This document shows, one piece after another, positions 1-8,750 of a DNA stretch of 64,000 nt (position 1 is the first letter of the stretch; every line of letters begins with the position of its first letter). The translations under genes and the position numbers were made by a program. A model generated the notes under the pieces. The model had not been told where the DNA came from, did not search any database, and worked only from the letters and a program-made list of their open reading frames with translations. Where the stretch lies: assembly GCF_002877365.1 (NCBI RefSeq), contig NZ_MCWZ01000293.1, positions 30,812-94,811 of the forward strand, given 5' to 3'. Origin of the DNA: Vibrio sp. 10N.261.55.A7 (lineage in GTDB: Bacteria > Pseudomonadota > Gammaproteobacteria > Enterobacterales > Vibrionaceae).

Positions 1-1
1 G

Positions 2-598
2 GGGCGACTTGGCGTCGTATTGAAGAACCCAAAGTTCATTGCGCTATTGGCGATTTTTTCAATTCCTCCAATGACGTTGATGGGCTTTCTAGCGGCAGGA
101 TCTTATATCTACATCAATGGATTTGGTCTTACAGAGCAGCAATTTAGTTACGCGTTTGCGTTCAATGCACTCTGCGCATCGTTTGGCCCAACCATCTATA
201 TGAAGTTGTCTCGTCGCGTTCCCGCGCAAACCATCATTTCTCTTTGTTTCGCACTGCTGGCCTTGGCAGGTGTGTTAACCATGACGATAGGTAACATTTC
301 ACCTTGGATTTTTGCGCTGATCGCCGCTCCTGCGACATTGATGGTGATCACCATGCGTGTTCCTGGAACGAACTTAATGCTCAATCAGCAGAGCCATGAC
401 ACCGGTTCTGCCGTGGCACTGATTCAGTTTTGCGCCATGATTTGCGGTTCATTGGGCATGTTACTGGTCTCACTTCGACCAGACAGTTTGATCGAGAATC
501 TAGGGGCGATTCAGCTTATTGTGGGCGTGACTGGCGGGCTACTGTGGTTGCTGGTGAAAAACCGAGCGTTCGTCATCGACAAGTTAGTCAAAGCCTGA
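2..598 (+). CDS. Bcr/CflA-type MFS drug exporter, C-terminal part (5' truncated by window edge)
   Basis: Inner-membrane proton-driven exporter of the major facilitator superfamily. The reading frame is open from the first bases of the window, so the real start lies upstream; a TTG at 20 is only an internal codon. About 198 residues are visible, with hydrophobic segments consistent with the last five or six membrane helices. Between them lie short charged loops, e.g. MKLSRRVP and the region around VPGTNLMLNQQ, which resembles Bcr/CflA multidrug (bicyclomycin/chloramphenicol) transporters. Substrate cannot be told from this fragment. No partner gene follows on the same strand; the next gene is on the opposite strand. 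Confidence 0.75.
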   Translation, partial: GRLGVVLKNPKFIALLAIFSIPPMTLMGFLAAGSYIYINGFGLTEQQFSYAFAFNALCASFGPTIYMKLSRRVPAQTIISLCFALLALAGVLTMTIGNISPWIFALIAAPATLMVITMRVPGTNLMLNQQSHDTGSAVALIQFCAMICGSLGMLLVSLRPDSLIENLGAIQLIVGVTGGLLWLLVKNRAFVIDKLVKA

Positions 599-770
599 TT
601 TTGCGATTCAAGGAGGCGAAAAGCCAACACTGACTCAAGTATTGTCAACGTACTGCCTAACTCAAGTTAGACTCTGCCTACTCGGTCGTTAGTGATTTAG
701 TACATAAAAGCCGATCGCTGGTTCGACTAAAAGTAAGAGGCTGAGACTGATTGAAAGAAGCGGAGAAGAA

Positions 771-802
771 ACTGCTCAGGGACACAGAGTCCGCTGAGCA
801 GT
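771..802 (-). terminator. Hairpin terminator for the DUF2860-like gene
   Basis: Inverted repeat ACTGCTCAG (771-779) with CTGAGCAGT (794-802), extended inward by GGAC/GTCC. On the minus strand it follows the stop of the gene at 813 by about 10 bases and is followed by a short T-rich stretch (TTTCTTC). The T-run is modest, so efficiency is uncertain. Confidence 0.65.
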
Positions 803-812
803 CAAAGGTTCG

Positions 813-1781
813 TTAGAATAGGTAGCTCACACCTGTCCCGACCAGGTAGTCATTTTGGTCATAAAAGTTGATGTTTGAATCGACGTTTCTGTACCCAGCC
901 AAAATATTAAAACCGACATTTTCCCAGCCTAGAAAACCGATGTATTCATAGGCTAAGTTAAGATCATAGACAAAATCTTTTCGGGTTTGGCTAAACAGCG
1001 AATTCTCAGCGTCGTAATCTGATCGTCCGTAAGCGCCATTCAGTGAAAGGCTGCTTGTGTCATTAATCATCGCCATCGCCGTCATACTTAGCGTGTACTT
1101 ATCGAATGCCATCGCCTTTCCATCTGCATCAAACCGATGGTATTCGATAGACGGCATGACAAACACGGATTCACTCAGTGGCACGCCAGTAGAAACACTG
1201 ACCAAATAACCACTTCCATCTCTGTTTAGCGCTGCGTTTTTATTGCCTGATAACTCGTTCTCGACATCCTTATCGTAATAGGCAATATCGCTGTCTATTC
1301 CTAATCCTGCGATGTTCTCATACTGCACACGGTAAGCGTTGCCTGATACGTCTGTTTTCTCTCTCGCGGTATTCAGCAAGTAAGGGTCAGCCCACACTTC
1401 ACCTTTTGCGACGGTAGGTAGGTACGAAAAAGAGAGAGACGAGTCGCTTCCCAACGCAAACGCGTAGCCAAGCTCCAACGCGAACACACCTTCTACAATG
1501 TCGTCTCGAGACATACCAAAGAAGACTTGTTGCTGGTCGAAGTTGTAACGTACTTGGCCAAAAGGCGCCGCCATAAAGGACGATTCCGATTTACCCGCAC
1601 TATTTAGGTCACTGATTTTCTCGTCACTTTCCGTACTGAGATTACTTTTGCTGCTTCCATAACCGGCAAGAAAGGAAAGCTCTCCTCCCCACCCTTGATC
1701 ACTGAAGCGGCCTTCTTCAGAATCGGCTGCCACTGAATTGCTCATGGCAATGGCAGCCAGTATTAGGTAGCTACTTTTCAT
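813..1781 (-). CDS. Outer membrane beta-barrel protein, DUF2860-like
   Basis: A 322-residue exported protein. A hydrophobic signal peptide covers about residues 1-19, with likely cleavage after SVAA. The rest alternates short amphipathic strands rich in Tyr, Phe, Ser and Asp, and the chain ends in aromatic Phe (GVSYLF), typical of outer membrane barrels recognised by the Bam machinery. The overall pattern resembles DUF2860 proteins that I recall from vibrios; function of that family is not established. It is a single-gene unit, with a hairpin just past the stop and about 240 bases before the next minus-strand gene. It could also be a porin-like or adhesion barrel of another family. Confidence 0.65.
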   Translation of the reverse strand: MKSSYLILAAIAMSNSVAADSEEGRFSDQGWGGELSFLAGYGSSKSNLSTESDEKISDLNSAGKSESSFMAAPFGQVRYNFDQQQVFFGMSRDDIVEGVFALELGYAFALGSDSSLSFSYLPTVAKGEVWADPYLLNTAREKTDVSGNAYRVQYENIAGLGIDSDIAYYDKDVENELSGNKNAALNRDGSGYLVSVSTGVPLSESVFVMPSIEYHRFDADGKAMAFDKYTLSMTAMAMINDTSSLSLNGAYGRSDYDAENSLFSQTRKDFVYDLNLAYEYIGFLGWENVGFNILAGYRNVDSNINFYDQNDYLVGTGVSYLF

Positions 1782-1848
1782 TATTAAACGTCCATTTATA
1801 TCGTGTTGGCGACTCTGTCGTGATTCCCCGAAACGGAGAATGAATCAA

Positions 1849-1902
1849 GGAACTAAAGCGTTGCCGCTACGTCGTGACATAGCTGTACAAGGCTTTAGTT
1901 CC
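1849..1902. repeat. Perfect 11-bp inverted repeat between the DUF2860-like and bor-like genes
   Basis: GGAACTAAAGC (1849-1859) pairs with GCTTTAGTTCC (1892-1902) across a 32-base loop. It lies about 120 bases past the stop of the bor-like gene and about 70 bases before the start of the DUF2860-like gene. A terminator role is possible but there is no clear T-run; an RNA structure or operator cannot be excluded. Confidence 0.5.
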
Positions 1903-2022
1903 CAATGTTTTATGCTCTGATGCTGTGATTAAGACGCGATGCTGCTTTTATCTCTGGTAACGCGTCTCTCTCACAACTCGTTTTTCTGATAACACGGTCA
2001 TGCACCGACCAAAATGAATCTC

Positions 2023-2310
2023 CTACGCTTTGCAATAAACACGAGCTTCGCGTGGGCTGTATATGCCAAAGGTGACGAATTCCAGCAGACCGTTCACAAA
2101 GGTTTTTTGAACCTCTACTTTCGCTACTTGATCCGCGCCGTGGCATACCTCAGCAGCGTCCACCTCTTTCTTCTGAGCTAAACCATCAATAAAGAAGTGG
2201 TGTGATTCGGTGATGGCGGGTTCGCTCTCTTGAGGGGTCATAACAAACGTTTGTTGAGCACAACCAGTCACAGCAAGTGAAAGGGTGGCGAGAAGTAGTA
2301 GCTTTTTCAT
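2023..2310 (-). CDS. bor: Bor-like outer membrane lipoprotein
   Basis: A 95-residue lipoprotein closely resembling lambda Bor/Iss, which is anchored in the outer membrane and associated with serum resistance in E. coli. The lipobox VTGC gives lipidated Cys17. Hallmark stretches are visible: HHFFIDGLAQKK, a VDAAEVC-like segment, TFVNGLLEFVTFGIYSPRE and a final ARVYCKA, with two further cysteines likely forming a disulfide. Chromosomal Bor-like genes are common in gammaproteobacteria, so this alone is no sign of a prophage, and no other phage gene is near. It follows the histidine kinase gene by 89 bases on the same strand and could be co-transcribed. Confidence 0.85.
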   Translation of the reverse strand: MKKLLLLATLSLAVTGCAQQTFVMTPQESEPAITESHHFFIDGLAQKKEVDAAEVCHGADQVAKVEVQKTFVNGLLEFVTFGIYSPREARVYCKA

Positions 2311-2399
2311 GTTATCTCCTAAACATTGATGTGATTGGGCAGAGCGAAATAACAGCGCTTCTGCCCGCTGGAGATAATTATGTCTTGGTGACTTTGTAT

Positions 2400-3731
2400 T
2401 TACCGTAACGATTTGTCAGCAGGCTCATTACAAACGGGGAAGCTTATTTTGAATAGAGCACCGCCTAAGTGCTCACTGTCACTCACCTCAATACTGGCAT
2501 TGTGTTGCTCGCAGATTTTGTCGACAATCGACAGCCCTAATCCGTGGCCGCTTTTGGCTTTGCTTCTAGCCTTGTCTGCGATGTAGAAAGGGTCAAACAG
2601 GTGACTTCTGTGCTCAATGGAAACGCCAGGCCCGTCATCATGCACACTGATACTCACGACGTCTTTTCCCGCTTTAGTTTCGATGAGTACTTTGCTTTCG
2701 GCGAATTTCAACGCATTACGCACCAGATTATCCAATGCCCGGCCAAGCAGTTTTTTATCGGCGTTCAGCAAAAACGTTTGCTGGCTATCGGCGCGGTGAA
2801 CCCGTGAATCTATCTTAAGATCGCTCTCTTTTCCCCAACGCTTTATCGCCTGATTCAGGTAGTCATCGAGTTGAACGGTCTCCAATTCAAGATCCATTTT
2901 GCCACGCTCAAACCGAGCGAAATGAAGCAATTCGTCGACCATTTGTTCCATCTCTTCCGTATCTTCAATGATGCTGTCGACTTTCGTGTTCTGCTCAGAG
3001 TCGAGAGCCGAATCCTTGAGCATTTCAGCCTGCCACTGTATGCGAAAGACAGGCGTACGCAGTTCATGCGCTACGGCATTGGTCAGTGAACGATTGCTGT
3101 CGATAAGCTGAGAAATTCTCTCTGCCATGAGATTGAATGTCTGACCCATGCTGCCTATCGTTTTACCACCCGAGATGTCAGCGCGGGCAGAAAAGTCACC
3201 CTCAGAGAAGCGCAGTGTGGCTTGCTCTAAACGCTTTACTCGTCGAAAAATAATGAAAAGGTGGCCGAACCCATAGAGCAGAAAACCGAACAAAAAGAAG
3301 CCCCAAATCAAATTGCTTTCCAGCTCGATTTTTTGTCTTACAAACGATTGTTCGTCGGGCTCATAAAGGTAGGTTTTAGAACTGTCTGTAAGACGAAACC
3401 AAAGCAACCTTTCTTCATCGTGATAAACCATTTTGTCTGCATATTCAGCGAAATAGTTTGCCACGTTATCAGGTAGAGCGTCATTACTCGAAAACGCCGT
3501 GACCTTGCTTCGAGAAGTGGCCACAAATTTATCCATCGCCTCGTGAGCCGCCTCAAGCCCCTGATTGATCGCGATATTGTCGACAAGCTCTTGATAAGCC
3601 TGCGCCTCATAATCGTCTAGAACATAATCGTAATCAGTGTTTAATTGATAAACCGTTACTTCATAGAGAAACAGGCTAAGAATAAAACAGCTGATCAGGC
3701 CAACAATGGATTCGAGATAAATTCGTCGCAT
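2400..3731 (-). CDS. Membrane sensor histidine kinase, RstB-like
   Basis: A 443-residue inner-membrane two-component kinase. Visible order: TM1 (about 7-28), a periplasmic sensor loop (about 29-140), TM2 (about 141-162), HAMP, then a dimerisation/phosphoacceptor helix with His222 in AHELRTP, an N-box around Asn339 (LVRNALKF), G1 DDGPGV (365-370) and G2 GHGLGLSI. All catalytic boxes look intact. The gene follows the response regulator by 98 bases on the same strand, so the two should form a pair. The short sensor loop and regulator type resemble RstB of E. coli; the signal is unknown. Confidence 0.85.
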   Translation of the reverse strand: MRRIYLESIVGLISCFILSLFLYEVTVYQLNTDYDYVLDDYEAQAYQELVDNIAINQGLEAAHEAMDKFVATSRSKVTAFSSNDALPDNVANYFAEYADKMVYHDEERLLWFRLTDSSKTYLYEPDEQSFVRQKIELESNLIWGFFLFGFLLYGFGHLFIIFRRVKRLEQATLRFSEGDFSARADISGGKTIGSMGQTFNLMAERISQLIDSNRSLTNAVAHELRTPVFRIQWQAEMLKDSALDSEQNTKVDSIIEDTEEMEQMVDELLHFARFERGKMDLELETVQLDDYLNQAIKRWGKESDLKIDSRVHRADSQQTFLLNADKKLLGRALDNLVRNALKFAESKVLIETKAGKDVVSISVHDDGPGVSIEHRSHLFDPFYIADKARSKAKSGHGLGLSIVDKICEQHNASIEVSDSEHLGGALFKISFPVCNEPADKSLR

Positions 3732-3829
3732 GGTTTACTTCTTCCAAGGCTCAGTGTGAGCGTTCATACCGTGATGTACACATAATTAGGTGCTTAGATT
3801 GAGAGGCAGAAGAGACCATCACCACGGCA

Positions 3830-4537
3830 TCATGACTGCCAATTAGTCGAGACAAATTGATACCCCTTGCCCCTCAGTGTCTGGATCTTTTCTGCGGGCA
3901 TTTTGTCATCACCGAGCAGTTTTCTCAGCCGTACAATTTTGTTATCCACCGTGCGGTCAAAGCCATCGTACTCAATGCCTCTCAGCGCTTGAGTCAGGTA
4001 ATCTCGCGACAGCGCCATATCTGGGTTGCTTGCTAGAATCCACAGAAGGTCAAATTCACTGTCGGTTAGTGGTATGACGGTGCCACCCAGCTCGCACTTT
4101 TTGTACCGGAACTTCAACGTCAGGCGTTCAAAAGTAAGCTGGTCGCCATCATCAGCGACGTCAATCGGACATTCCTGCCGTCTTAACAAGCTGCGAACCC
4201 GAGCTAACAACACTCGAGGTTTTATAGGCTTGGTCACAAAATCATCGGCGCCAGTTTCTAACCCAGCGACATGATCAAAGTCATCATCACTCGCCGTTAG
4301 CATTAAGATTTTACCCTTGAAGTTGGATCGCGTCTGTCGGCAAATTGTAAGCCCATCGCTTACAGGCAGCATCAGATCAAGCAGCACAATATCGGGTTGC
4401 TGGGTAAGTATGTACTCCACCGCTTCGCTACCATCACTTAACGTCGCTACTGAAAAATCTTGTTGTACAAAATATTCCTTTAGCATGTGTTGAAGCTTGG
4501 GGTCGTCTTCAACAATCAGCATGTTTTGTTGTGTCAT
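3830..4537 (-). CDS. OmpR-type response regulator, RstA-like
   Basis: A 235-residue two-component DNA-binding regulator. The receiver domain (about 1-120) has the acidic pair Asp11/Asp12, phosphoacceptor Asp54 in VLLDLMLP, Thr81 and Lys103 (TKP). The C-terminal winged helix (about 130-232) includes LTDSEFDLLW, a stretch around YDGFDRTVDNKIVRLRKLLG and the end segment TLRGKGYQF, which is close to E. coli RstA. It is first in a likely operon with the kinase and possibly the bor-like gene. A divergent lipoprotein gene starts about 160 bases away, so the AT-rich region 4538-4696 probably holds promoters for both. No clear RstA box was found there. Confidence 0.85.
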   Translation of the reverse strand: MTQQNMLIVEDDPKLQHMLKEYFVQQDFSVATLSDGSEAVEYILTQQPDIVLLDLMLPVSDGLTICRQTRSNFKGKILMLTASDDDFDHVAGLETGADDFVTKPIKPRVLLARVRSLLRRQECPIDVADDGDQLTFERLTLKFRYKKCELGGTVIPLTDSEFDLLWILASNPDMALSRDYLTQALRGIEYDGFDRTVDNKIVRLRKLLGDDKMPAEKIQTLRGKGYQFVSTNWQS

Positions 4538-4696
4538 TCCAGCAGTAACCTTCGTTCATCCGTAAATATTCATATGTTATATACAAATAACTTTGTCATT
4601 ATTACCCATACATTCACATACGCCTAGTTACTTATCTACGCATTTAAGCAAGGTACACTGCTGTTATTAAAGTCATTCCAACTCATGAGGCACAGC

Positions 4697-5314
4697 ATGC
4701 CACTACTTAAAACTATGGTTGTCCTTGCGTTATCATTCACCACCATCGCTTGCGTCAACAGTCATCCCAATGCGTTCAAATCTGATTGTGGGTATTTTGA
4801 ACTTCAAGGTGATAAACCCCTTTCCTTTATCGCGAAAACTCCGACAGTCGCCACATTGGACGGAGTGATCTGCTCTGGCTCTTTGGATGCTTTCGACGAA
4901 TTGATCGCTGAGTTTCCTCGCATTCAAACACTGAATATTAATGTTATTGAAGGCAGCAGTGACGATGAGATAAACCTGCAATTATCCAGAAAAATACACG
5001 ACAAAGGCATGAACACTCATCTCAATAAAGGCGCTTTGATCGCAAGTGGGGGCGTGGATCTCTTCCTGTCCGGAAACAAAAGAACTGCGAGTGATCCTGA
5101 GCCTAAAATTGGGGTGCACAGCTGGGGATCAAGCGATGGCATGGAAGGCAGCCTGTTACCTAAATCTCATCCATTGCATGAGGAATACCTGAGCTACTAT
5201 CGCTATATCGATATCAATCCAGAATTTTATTGGTATACCCTCCAAGCGGCATCAGCAGAAGACATTCATTGGATGAACGCCTCTGAAATAGCAACCTACC
5301 ATGTATTCAATTAA
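4697..5314 (+). CDS. Periplasmic lipoprotein with ClpP-like (COG3904-type) fold
   Basis: A protein of about 205 residues with a lipoprotein signal ending in TIAC (Cys19 from this start). The body resembles predicted periplasmic ClpP/crotonase-fold proteins of the COG3904 type: a segment GSSDDEINLQLSRKI (substrate-side strand and helix), then ALIASGGVDLFLSGNKR, where a serine sits at the usual nucleophile turn, then KIGVHSWG. Peptidase activity is inferred only. I chose the ATG at 4697 because TGAGG (4686-4690) is well placed before it; an in-frame ATG at 4685 would add four residues and has no ribosome binding site. It is divergent from the two-component genes. Confidence 0.55.
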   Translation: MPLLKTMVVLALSFTTIACVNSHPNAFKSDCGYFELQGDKPLSFIAKTPTVATLDGVICSGSLDAFDELIAEFPRIQTLNINVIEGSSDDEINLQLSRKIHDKGMNTHLNKGALIASGGVDLFLSGNKRTASDPEPKIGVHSWGSSDGMEGSLLPKSHPLHEEYLSYYRYIDINPEFYWYTLQAASAEDIHWMNASEIATYHVFN

Positions 5315-5577
5315 AGGGTGGATACTGGTGCAGTGCCTGGCTTGATTATCCATTCAAATCTGGCTTTTTGGTCGCCATGCTAGGCAGTAGAGAAACACGC
5401 CTTAGGATGCTTAATGTTGTGCAGCGCAAAGCCATCGTTTCTCGTCACAATCGACGCTACGATCCGCGCCACATTACACGCTACAAACATACGGGTCTGC
5501 AATACCGCAAGAATTGAATATTTTTCGCGGCACTGCAGATCTACACTCTCGGAACTCAACGATGTTCAGGGATTAAC

Positions 5578-6984
5578 ATGTCACAGACCACTCACACGCA
5601 CACAGATCCGACTCAAATAGCGGCCACGCAAGCCGAGTCAACTCAAGAACTGGCTCATACGCCGATTGTTCCTCTATTCATTCAAACGGCTGTACCCATC
5701 TGTATTGGGTTGATGATGGCTGGGCTCTACAATGTGGTCGATGGTATTTTCATTGCACGCTGGGTTGGCTCTGAGGCGATAGGTGCCGTGTCTGCGGTTT
5801 TTCCATTGCAGATGCTCATTGCGGCTATTGGCGCGATGATTTCAAGCGGGACAGCGTCGATTCTTACTCGCTCGCTTGGTGAGGGAAAAACCCAAGTAGC
5901 AGGTATCATTGCAGGCAGTGCCATTGAACTGGCCTCAATCGTCAGCCTAGTTTTCTTCGTTGTAAGCTACTGGTATCTACCGTCTATTCTTGCGTTTCTA
6001 TCGGTTCCGGCTCTCTTTTACGATTCGGCCTATGCCTACGCCGCACCGATTACCATGGCCGCTTTTGTGTCGATATTTTTGCCCGTTATAACCGATATAT
6101 TTCGAGCAGAAGGCAAGGTACAGATCATGATGGCATTGATCCTCACCTCGTCGATCCTCAATATCATTCTAGATTTCTTATTCATCGTGGTCTTTGATTA
6201 CGGTGTTAAAGGTGCGGCGGCGGCAACGGTATTGGCCCAGTTGACGGCTGTTGGAATTGGAGGGTGGATGTACTTACAAGGTAAGACGCTAATACGCATT
6301 CAATATCGATTCAGTGTTCAACATTGGCGCACCATTGCTTTGCTTGGCGTCCCTATCTTAATGGCACAGCTTAGTATGGGGATTCAAACCGGCTTGATTA
6401 ATTATCAGTTCCACCAGCTTGCCAACGAGGGATGGATCAGTGCTTATGGCATCATTGGCCGCTTGTCTGGTTTTGTTATATTGCCACTGATTGCGATGCT
6501 CATAGCGTTTCAAACGATTTGTGGTTATAACTTAGGGGCGAATGCGTTAGAAAGGGTAAGCAAGAGTATTAAGGTTGCGCTGATGTTCATGACCCTGTAC
6601 GCCAGCATCATGATGGCCATCATTGTGACGATACCAGAGACATTGATGGGCGTTTTTACCACCGACAGTGACATCATTGGTTATGGCAGGATGATCGTTT
6701 ATGCCTCAATATGGGGGCTGCCTTTTGCTGGGTTCACTATGATAGCAACAGGGTACTTTCAAGCAAAAGGTCAGGCAGTCTCCGCAACGTTTTACAGCAG
6801 CTTGAGAGTGGTCCTAGTGATGTCGCCACTGTTACTGATAATGCCCCAATACTGGGGACTTGACGGGATATTCATTGCTATTGTTGTCGGCGATGTCACC
6901 GCGGCGGTCATCACCTTTGCACTGTGTTCGAAAACCTATAAAAGACTCACCCCCAACAGGGAGCCCAAACTCGTCGATGCCTAG
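5578..6984 (+). CDS. MATE family efflux transporter
   Basis: A 468-residue inner-membrane exporter of the multidrug and toxic compound extrusion family, driven by Na+ or H+. After a polar, Thr-rich N-terminal tail (about 1-28) come about twelve hydrophobic segments in two halves. The first half has the typical GLYNVVDGIFIARWVGSEA region, and the second repeats the pattern after about residue 240. The sequence looks closer to the DinF/MepA branch than to NorM, judged by eye. A Shine-Dalgarno-like AGGGA precedes the ATG by five bases. The stop overlaps the start of the next gene by 8 bases, so exporter and regulator are probably coupled. Confidence 0.85.
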   Translation: MSQTTHTHTDPTQIAATQAESTQELAHTPIVPLFIQTAVPICIGLMMAGLYNVVDGIFIARWVGSEAIGAVSAVFPLQMLIAAIGAMISSGTASILTRSLGEGKTQVAGIIAGSAIELASIVSLVFFVVSYWYLPSILAFLSVPALFYDSAYAYAAPITMAAFVSIFLPVITDIFRAEGKVQIMMALILTSSILNIILDFLFIVVFDYGVKGAAAATVLAQLTAVGIGGWMYLQGKTLIRIQYRFSVQHWRTIALLGVPILMAQLSMGIQTGLINYQFHQLANEGWISAYGIIGRLSGFVILPLIAMLIAFQTICGYNLGANALERVSKSIKVALMFMTLYASIMMAIIVTIPETLMGVFTTDSDIIGYGRMIVYASIWGLPFAGFTMIATGYFQAKGQAVSATFYSSLRVVLVMSPLLLIMPQYWGLDGIFIAIVVGDVTAAVITFALCSKTYKRLTPNREPKLVDA

Positions 6985-7972
6985 CCCCAACGCCACCTCA
7001 AGTTGGAAAACATACCAAGACCGGATTCGTCCGGTGCTTGACTATGTCCACCAGAACCTAGATCAACCGCTCACCTTAGAAAAAGCAGCAGCAATCAGCC
7101 ATTTCTCTAAATACCACTTTCAACGTATTTTTAGCGTGATGATCGGTGAAAGCCTAGTTCAATACACAAATAGGCTGAGGCTAGAACGAGCGGCAAATCT
7201 ACTTCTTTTTACACAAAACAGTTCTGTCACCGATATCGCCATGACGCTTGGGTTTTCAAGTAGCACCAACTTTACTCGCGCCTTTAAAGAGCACTTTGGG
7301 GTGTCTCCCGTTCAAGTGAAAAAAGGAAAATCGATATCCGATCTCAGCCAAAACCCCACTCAACAATACAACATGGACAAAATGGCGCTTGGCCATGTGC
7401 ACACCATGAAGAATCAGGAGCCACAACCTGACAGCATCATTCACCCCTCCCGAATTATTCATCAGCCCAACCAACCTCTATGTATATTACGCTCAGAAAG
7501 GGGATATCAATTATCCAGCATATTTCAATGTTGGGATGACCTGATGCAATGGAGCATTGAAAACAAAATCGACGATAAAGAGGGGGCCATATTTGCCTTA
7601 TGCCATGACAATCCGATTTTTACCCCTACTGAGAAATGCCGCTATGATGCCGCCATCGTCATCCGAGAGGAGCTAATCAATCAAATACAAGAACCGTTTC
7701 AGCTTGGCGAATTGGAGGGCGGGAAGTACGCTGTTTTTCACTACAAAGGGTCACCCCAAGAGATACAGAAATTCCACTTGAGCCTATACGCAAAATGGCT
7801 ACCATACAGTGGTTATGAACCCGACGGTTTCCCACTGCTTGAGCACTATTATCAACCCTTTAGTGAAGCCCAGTTGGATGAAAACCATCGGCCCATGGAG
7901 CTTGATATTGAGATTAGGCTTAAGGTAAAACCGCTGAATAAGGTGAAACCGTTGAAAAAGATGACGGGTTAA
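6977..7972 (+). CDS. AraC-type regulator with GyrI-like effector domain
   Basis: About 331 residues. The N-terminal part (about 10-110) is a double helix-turn-helix of the AraC/XylS type: AAAISHFSKYHFQRIF for the first and TDIAMTLGFSSSTNFTRAFKEHFG for the second. The C-terminal half (about 170-325) resembles GyrI-like/BmrR-type small-molecule-binding domains, as in Rob and SoxS-like relatives. I start it at the ATG at 6977, which overlaps the exporter stop by 8 bases; the frame is open further upstream but that would read deep into the transporter gene. A regulator that binds a drug-like ligand, coupled to a MATE pump, suggests ligand-induced efflux. Confidence 0.85.
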   Translation: MPSPNATSSWKTYQDRIRPVLDYVHQNLDQPLTLEKAAAISHFSKYHFQRIFSVMIGESLVQYTNRLRLERAANLLLFTQNSSVTDIAMTLGFSSSTNFTRAFKEHFGVSPVQVKKGKSISDLSQNPTQQYNMDKMALGHVHTMKNQEPQPDSIIHPSRIIHQPNQPLCILRSERGYQLSSIFQCWDDLMQWSIENKIDDKEGAIFALCHDNPIFTPTEKCRYDAAIVIREELINQIQEPFQLGELEGGKYAVFHYKGSPQEIQKFHLSLYAKWLPYSGYEPDGFPLLEHYYQPFSEAQLDENHRPMELDIEIRLKVKPLNKVKPLKKMTG

Positions 7973-8000
7973 AAGCCAAAGTCATGCTCACCTCCTCTAC

Positions 8001-8026
8001 TTAATGCGCGTTAATGCGTATTAATG
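8001..8026. repeat. Short 10-bp tandem repeat, TTAATGCG type
   Basis: Three imperfect 10-bp copies starting with TTAATG at 8001, 8011 and 8021 in the intergenic space between convergent genes. No function is evident. Confidence 0.4.
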
Positions 8027-8136
8027 GCGAACGCCAAAACTCAACACTAACGAAGCATGCACCGCTATTTCAGGTGATTCTCTCGTCACTGTTACTCGTT
8101 GATCGTGAATTGCTATTAGTGACTCGCTTTCAGTAT

Positions 8137-8745
8137 CTAGTGAATAATGGTTAATTTATACAGTTTCAATGTGAAAGGGCCTTGTTGCTTGTTCGCCACC
8201 AAAAAACCGACCTGACGAATGTGTTCAGACTGAAGCTCAGGCGCATCGGTGATCAATCGCCCGCGAAAAGAGGCTTGAAAATCGAGCAACGAAAATGATA
8301 GCGTTTGGCGAACGTTAGGTTCAGTCTTGAAGTCATGCTTGTAGGACATACGATAGCCATCATTCAGTACTGCGGCTCTTAATTGATAGGTAGATCCATC
8401 ACCTTCTATGTCTATCTCAACTCGGCCCAAGCCACTAGGCAAAGCATTAATAGGCCTGTTTATTGAGGTGAATCCGCCATTGTTTTCCAGTGATACAACG
8501 CCAGAGAAAACACCGTAATTGTCGACCAATGCCATTCTCCCAGCCGATAAACCGCCCATGACGCTGTCATTAGTTACAGACCAACGCGTCGCTTCATCCT
8601 CTTGGGTAAAATCAATCATAAGGCTGCTGTCTCTGTCTTCGAATTGTTGCGAGTGGAGTGCTTCTCGGGTATCTGCCATCGCGGCGTGCGTTGCTAACAA
8701 CCCAATGAATAGACTCGCGACGCGTAATAGTGAAGAGCTTTTCAT
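8137..8745 (-). CDS. Exported CIA30-family protein
   Basis: A 202-residue protein with a signal peptide (about 1-24, cleavage after AMA). The mature part matches the CIA30/NDUFAF1-like fold: WSVTNDSVMGGLS near residue 54, FSGVVSLENNGGFTS, then beta strands of a galactose-binding-like jelly roll. In mitochondria the family assists complex I assembly; bacterial relatives are widespread in marine gammaproteobacteria and their role is not established. The signal peptide points to the periplasm, which argues against a simple complex I assembly role. The gene starts 5 bases after the stop of the small DUF3081-like gene, so they form an operon. Confidence 0.8.
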   Translation of the reverse strand: MKSSSLLRVASLFIGLLATHAAMADTREALHSQQFEDRDSSLMIDFTQEDEATRWSVTNDSVMGGLSAGRMALVDNYGVFSGVVSLENNGGFTSINRPINALPSGLGRVEIDIEGDGSTYQLRAAVLNDGYRMSYKHDFKTEPNVRQTLSFSLLDFQASFRGRLITDAPELQSEHIRQVGFLVANKQQGPFTLKLYKLTIIH

Positions 8746-8750
8746 ACGAT

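Noticed and set aside
2023..2310. Bor-like gene as a sign of prophage
   Set aside because: No integrase, structural, lysis or attachment sequence nearby; chromosomal Bor homologues are common.
4538..4696. RstA box in front of the response regulator gene
   Set aside because: I looked for TACAT-N3-GTTACA on both strands and saw no convincing match.
6860..6976. Longer N-terminus for the AraC/GyrI-like regulator
   Set aside because: Would read 39 codons inside the MATE gene; the ATG at 6977 gives a normal AraC start.
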